Assembly (NCBI GenBank): GCA_028687395.1
Contig: JAQUAE010000045.1
Coordinates: 1 to 9,545, forward strand
Direction of reading: 5' to 3'
Length of the DNA: 9,545 nucleotides
Source: Anaerolineales bacterium
GTDB lineage: Bacteria; Chloroflexota; Anaerolineae; Anaerolineales; UBA4823
Shown here in pieces: positions 6,382 to 9,545 of this stretch. The notes under the pieces were generated by a model. The model did no database searches. It saw only the letters and a list, made by a program, of their open reading frames with translations, and was not told the DNA's origin. Position 1 is the first letter of the stretch. Each line of letters opens with the position of its first letter. The translations under genes were made by a program, and so were the position numbers.

Positions 6382-8211
6382 ATGAGGGAGGCTTCCCATT
6401 TTTTGAATAGTAGATCGTCATTGGGAGTCCTGCTCATCGCAGCGGTCATCCTGGTCTACGCGCTCAGCCTGAGCGGCGGGGTGATGCGGGTTAACCAGGC
6501 TAGCGCCGCCTGCCCGGATTGGCCTACTTGTCTCGGGCATTGGGCACCGCCGGCGGGTGAGGCTGCCCTGCTCGCTTACCTGCACCGCCTGCTTACTGTG
6601 TTGACTACCGCGGTCACTTTAGGCAGCGCCGTCCTGGCCTGGAAGCAGCCTGAAACCCCGCGGATGGTGCGCGGGGCGCTGGTTGTCGCCGTGTTGTCAT
6701 TGGGGGTACAAATCCTTCTCGGCGCAGCCTTCACCTGGGACCTGGCGGCTTCAATCCAGCGCTGGGCGTCCCTCCTTCACCAGGGATTGTCCGCCCTGTT
6801 CCTGGCGAGCGTCGTGCTGGCAGTCATCGCCTGGACGCTTGCGGGGCGCGGGTTGCTCGTGACTGGCAAGCCGGGCTATCGCACCTGGTTTGGGCGCTTA
6901 TCCCTCATCCACGTTGGGCTGCTCTTCTTGCTGATGGCCAGCGGCTCGGCCCTGCGCGCCGGCGCGGGGGAAGCCCTGTGCAGCGGTTGGCCACTGTGCT
7001 CTCCGTTGCAATGGCCATTGAACCAGGCGCAATGGCTGCACCTGGCTCACCGCCTGCTGGTCGCCCTCGTGGCTGGCCTGCAGGGGGTCATTTTCGTCCA
7101 GGCGTGGAAGAAATACCGCACGCATAGCGGGGTTTTCGTGGCTACCACGCTGATGTGCGTGCTCTTCTGCGCCCAGGCGCTGCTAGGCGCCAGGATGGTG
7201 GCTGGTTTTCCAGTCTACCTCCTGGCCGTGCACCAGGCGACCGCCGTGGCGGTGTGGGCGGCGGCGGTCGGGCAGGCAGCTTTGACCGGCCTGCTGCCTC
7301 GCTCGGAGGCGGAGGAGCTTGCCGAGGCGGGCGCGCTTAGTGGGCGCCGTGGCCTGGGAAAGGACCTGCTCGCCCTGACTAAACCCATCGTGGTGGCCTT
7401 GTTGCTGGTCACCACCTTTGCCGGCATGGTCATCGGCGCCCGGCAGTGGCCGGACTGGCATCTGGTCTTCTGGACGTTGCTGGCAGGGTTCATGGCTGCT
7501 GGCGGCTCGGGGGCTCTCAACCAGTACATCGACCGTGCCGACGATGGGAAGATGCAGCGCACGCAACGCCGCCCCATCCCCTCCGGGCGCCTGACCCCAG
7601 GGGAGGGCCTGGCCTTCGGGCTGGCCATGGCTTTGGGCTCCTTCTACCTGATGCTGGCTTTCGTCAACCTGCTGGCCGCCTTGCTGAGCCTGGCCGGGAT
7701 CATCTATTACGTCGTGGTGTACAGCTTGTTGCTCAAGAAGACTACCGTGCAGAACATCGTCATCGGTGGCGGCGCTGGCGCCATCCCTCCGCTCGTCGGC
7801 TGGGCCGCGGCGACCGGCAGCCTCAACGTCCCCTCCGCTTTGCTCTTTGCGGTGGTCTTCCTGTGGACGCCGCCACACTTCTGGGCGCTGGCCCTGGTGC
7901 GGCGCAGGGATTACGCCCGGGCGGGCGTGCCCATGTTGCCCGTGGTGCGCGGCGAAGCTGAGACACGCCGGCAGATCTTCCTCTATACCCTGCAATTGGT
8001 GGCGCTGACCCTGCTCCTGCCGGTCATCGGCCTGGGGGGCTGGGTATACGTCGCCGGAGCATCGCTCCTGGGCGCCTGGCTGCTCTCGGCGGCCTGGCGG
8101 GTCTGGCGCAGAGGCGGCAACGCCCTGGCCTGGAAGATGTACCGCTATTCCAGCATGTATCTGGCCTTCCTGTTCATGCTCTTGATGGCCGATGCGCTCA
8201 TCCTGGGATGA
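6382..8211 (+). CDS. ctaA-ctaB: Fused heme A synthase / protoheme IX farnesyltransferase (CtaA-CtaB)
   Basis: This bifunctional 609-aa membrane enzyme should convert heme B to heme O (CtaB half, farnesyl transfer) and heme O to heme A (CtaA half, methyl oxidation). The CtaA half (about 1-300) has two four-helix units with heme-ligand histidines His68, His133, His223 and His284, and Cys pairs C44-PDWPT-C50 and C200-SGWPL-C206. Position 65, three before His68, is Ala where B. subtilis CtaA has an important Glu57. A linker (about 301-326) leads to CtaB, a UbiA-type prenyltransferase: N380-QYI-D384-RAD-D388 (prenyl-diphosphate/Mg2+ site), KKTTVQNIVIGGGAGAIPP, and FLWTPPHFWALAL with GVPMLPVV. ATG 6382 is chosen over TTG 6376 because AGGAG (6370-6374) is then 7 nt away. 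It is the last gene of the operon. Confidence 0.95.
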   Translation: MREASHFLNSRSSLGVLLIAAVILVYALSLSGGVMRVNQASAACPDWPTCLGHWAPPAGEAALLAYLHRLLTVLTTAVTLGSAVLAWKQPETPRMVRGALVVAVLSLGVQILLGAAFTWDLAASIQRWASLLHQGLSALFLASVVLAVIAWTLAGRGLLVTGKPGYRTWFGRLSLIHVGLLFLLMASGSALRAGAGEALCSGWPLCSPLQWPLNQAQWLHLAHRLLVALVAGLQGVIFVQAWKKYRTHSGVFVATTLMCVLFCAQALLGARMVAGFPVYLLAVHQATAVAVWAAAVGQAALTGLLPRSEAEELAEAGALSGRRGLGKDLLALTKPIVVALLLVTTFAGMVIGARQWPDWHLVFWTLLAGFMAAGGSGALNQYIDRADDGKMQRTQRRPIPSGRLTPGEGLAFGLAMALGSFYLMLAFVNLLAALLSLAGIIYYVVVYSLLLKKTTVQNIVIGGGAGAIPPLVGWAAATGSLNVPSALLFAVVFLWTPPHFWALALVRRRDYARAGVPMLPVVRGEAETRRQIFLYTLQLVALTLLLPVIGLGGWVYVAGASLLGAWLLSAAWRVWRRGGNALAWKMYRYSSMYLAFLFMLLMADALILG

Positions 8212-8241
8212 TCTCCCGCAAAAATGTAAAAGCTGCACGCT

Positions 8242-8263
8242 TGTCACCCATCTACTGTCACCC
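8242..8263 (+). repeat. TGTCACCC direct repeat upstream of the proS promoter
   Basis: TGTCACCC occurs at 8242-8249 and 8256-8263, 14 bp apart, just upstream of the -35 element. In addition CTGTCA (8255-8260) is complementary to TGACAG (8272-8277), which overlaps the -35. This could be a regulator site, but the repeats are short and may be chance. Confidence 0.3.
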
Positions 8264-8270
8264 CCATCCC

Positions 8271-8298
8271 TTGACAGCCATCCTTTCGATGATACACT
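8271..8298 (+). promoter_or_regulatory. sigma70-type promoter for proS
   Basis: A perfect -35 TTGACA (8271-8276) is followed after 16 bp by TACACT (8293-8298), five of six bases matching TATAAT at the most conserved positions apart from one. Transcription would begin near 8305, giving a leader of about 240 nt before proS. No clear terminator is seen between the ctaA-ctaB stop (8211) and this promoter, so read-through from the cox operon is possible. Confidence 0.75.
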
Positions 8299-8304
8299 AT
8301 GACC

Positions 8305-8546
8305 TGTTATGGACGGAAGGCTAAGAACGACTACACAACCGACCCCGGTCCCTGCCCCGCCTAAAGCCAGCCCGGCTTTCGGTCTCTAGGGATTCAACCG
8401 GCAGGTCGCCCCGCCCAATAATCCCCGCCCTCTGGACTGAAAGCCAACCAGAGGGCGAATTGATTAACCTGAGGGAATGAGAGGTAGTCCGCTCGCACTC
8501 ATTCGGAATAGATTTCAAGGGACACGTTTTCACACAGGAGGCACTC
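8305..8546 (+). promoter_or_regulatory. Structured 5' leader of proS, candidate cis-regulatory RNA
   Basis: About 240 nt between the predicted transcription start and proS contain no gene. Stems seen are CCTGCC (8351-8356)/GGCAGG (8400-8405) enclosing AAAGCC (8363-8368)/GGCTTT (8374-8379); CGCCCTCTGG (8426-8435)/CCAGAGGGCG (8448-8457), a perfect 10-bp stem with a 12-nt loop; and GAATGAG (8475-8481)/CTCATTC (8498-8504). None is followed by a U-run. Leader size and the aminoacyl-tRNA synthetase gene recall T-box RNAs, but AGGGTGGNACCGCG is not present; the nearest stretch is GGTAGTCCGC (8483-8492). Class unknown. Confidence 0.45.

Positions 8547-9545
<999 letters not shown>

Noticed and set aside
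8203..8235. Terminator after ctaA-ctaB (GGGA...TCCC)
   Set aside because: The stem is only about 4 bp and is followed by an A-rich, not T-rich, tract.
7183..8247. Minus-strand open frame (354 codons) opposite ctaA-ctaB
   Set aside because: It is opposite a conserved enzyme, is rich in Gln/His/Gly, and has no family features.
8483..8495. T-box sequence in GGTAGTCCGC
   Set aside because: It lacks the TGGN core and one base of the AGGGTGGNACCGCG consensus, and no terminator follows, so I list only an unclassified leader.

Overview
The window carries an almost complete aerobic terminal-oxidase operon on the + strand (about 143-8211), followed by a separately promoted prolyl-tRNA synthetase gene (proS) that runs off the right edge. 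Every confident gene is on the + strand. The DNA is GC-rich. The oxidase is a caa3-type heme-copper oxidase of the A2 kind: subunit II carries both a CuA site and a C-terminal cytochrome c domain, and subunit I has YSHPAVY in place of the usual HPEVY. Together with a CtaA-CtaB fusion, this suggests a thermophile-like or environmental lineage such as Chloroflexota (Anaerolineae-like). That assignment is inference, because no rRNA or other marker is present.

Layout. 1-36 is a terminator-like hairpin, probably ending a gene to the left. 37-142 is a promoter region with an 8-bp dyad (78-116). 143-1564 is one open frame encoding a receiver-like domain joined in frame to CoxB; a good ribosome binding site at 545-550 also allows CoxB alone to start at 557. 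CoxA (1575-3485), a small subunit IV (3537-3758) and CoxC (3755-4327) follow in tight or overlapping spacing. A 67-bp gap with a hairpin separates these from the assembly genes: SCO1/SenC (4395-5000), an unrecognised two-helix membrane protein with a degenerate cupredoxin-like domain (5003-5530), SURF1 (5527-6330) and a fused heme A synthase/heme O synthase, CtaA-CtaB (6382-8211).

The genes form one working unit. CoxA, CoxB, CoxC and subunit IV make the proton-pumping enzyme. SCO supplies copper to CuA. SURF1 helps insert heme a. The CtaB half converts heme B to heme O, and the CtaA half converts heme O to heme A. No CtaG/Cox11-type CuB chaperone is seen in the window; the unknown cupredoxin-like protein sits where such a factor might be.

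8212-8546 is noncoding. It holds a near-consensus sigma70 promoter (TTGACA, 16 bp, TACACT) and a leader of about 240 nt with several perfect stems before proS. This is the best candidate in the window for a cis-acting RNA, although no canonical T-box sequence is visible.

The most unusual points are the receiver-like domain fused to CoxB, the degenerate cupredoxin membrane protein, the apparent loss of a catalytic-type glutamate in the CtaA half, and the structured proS leader.
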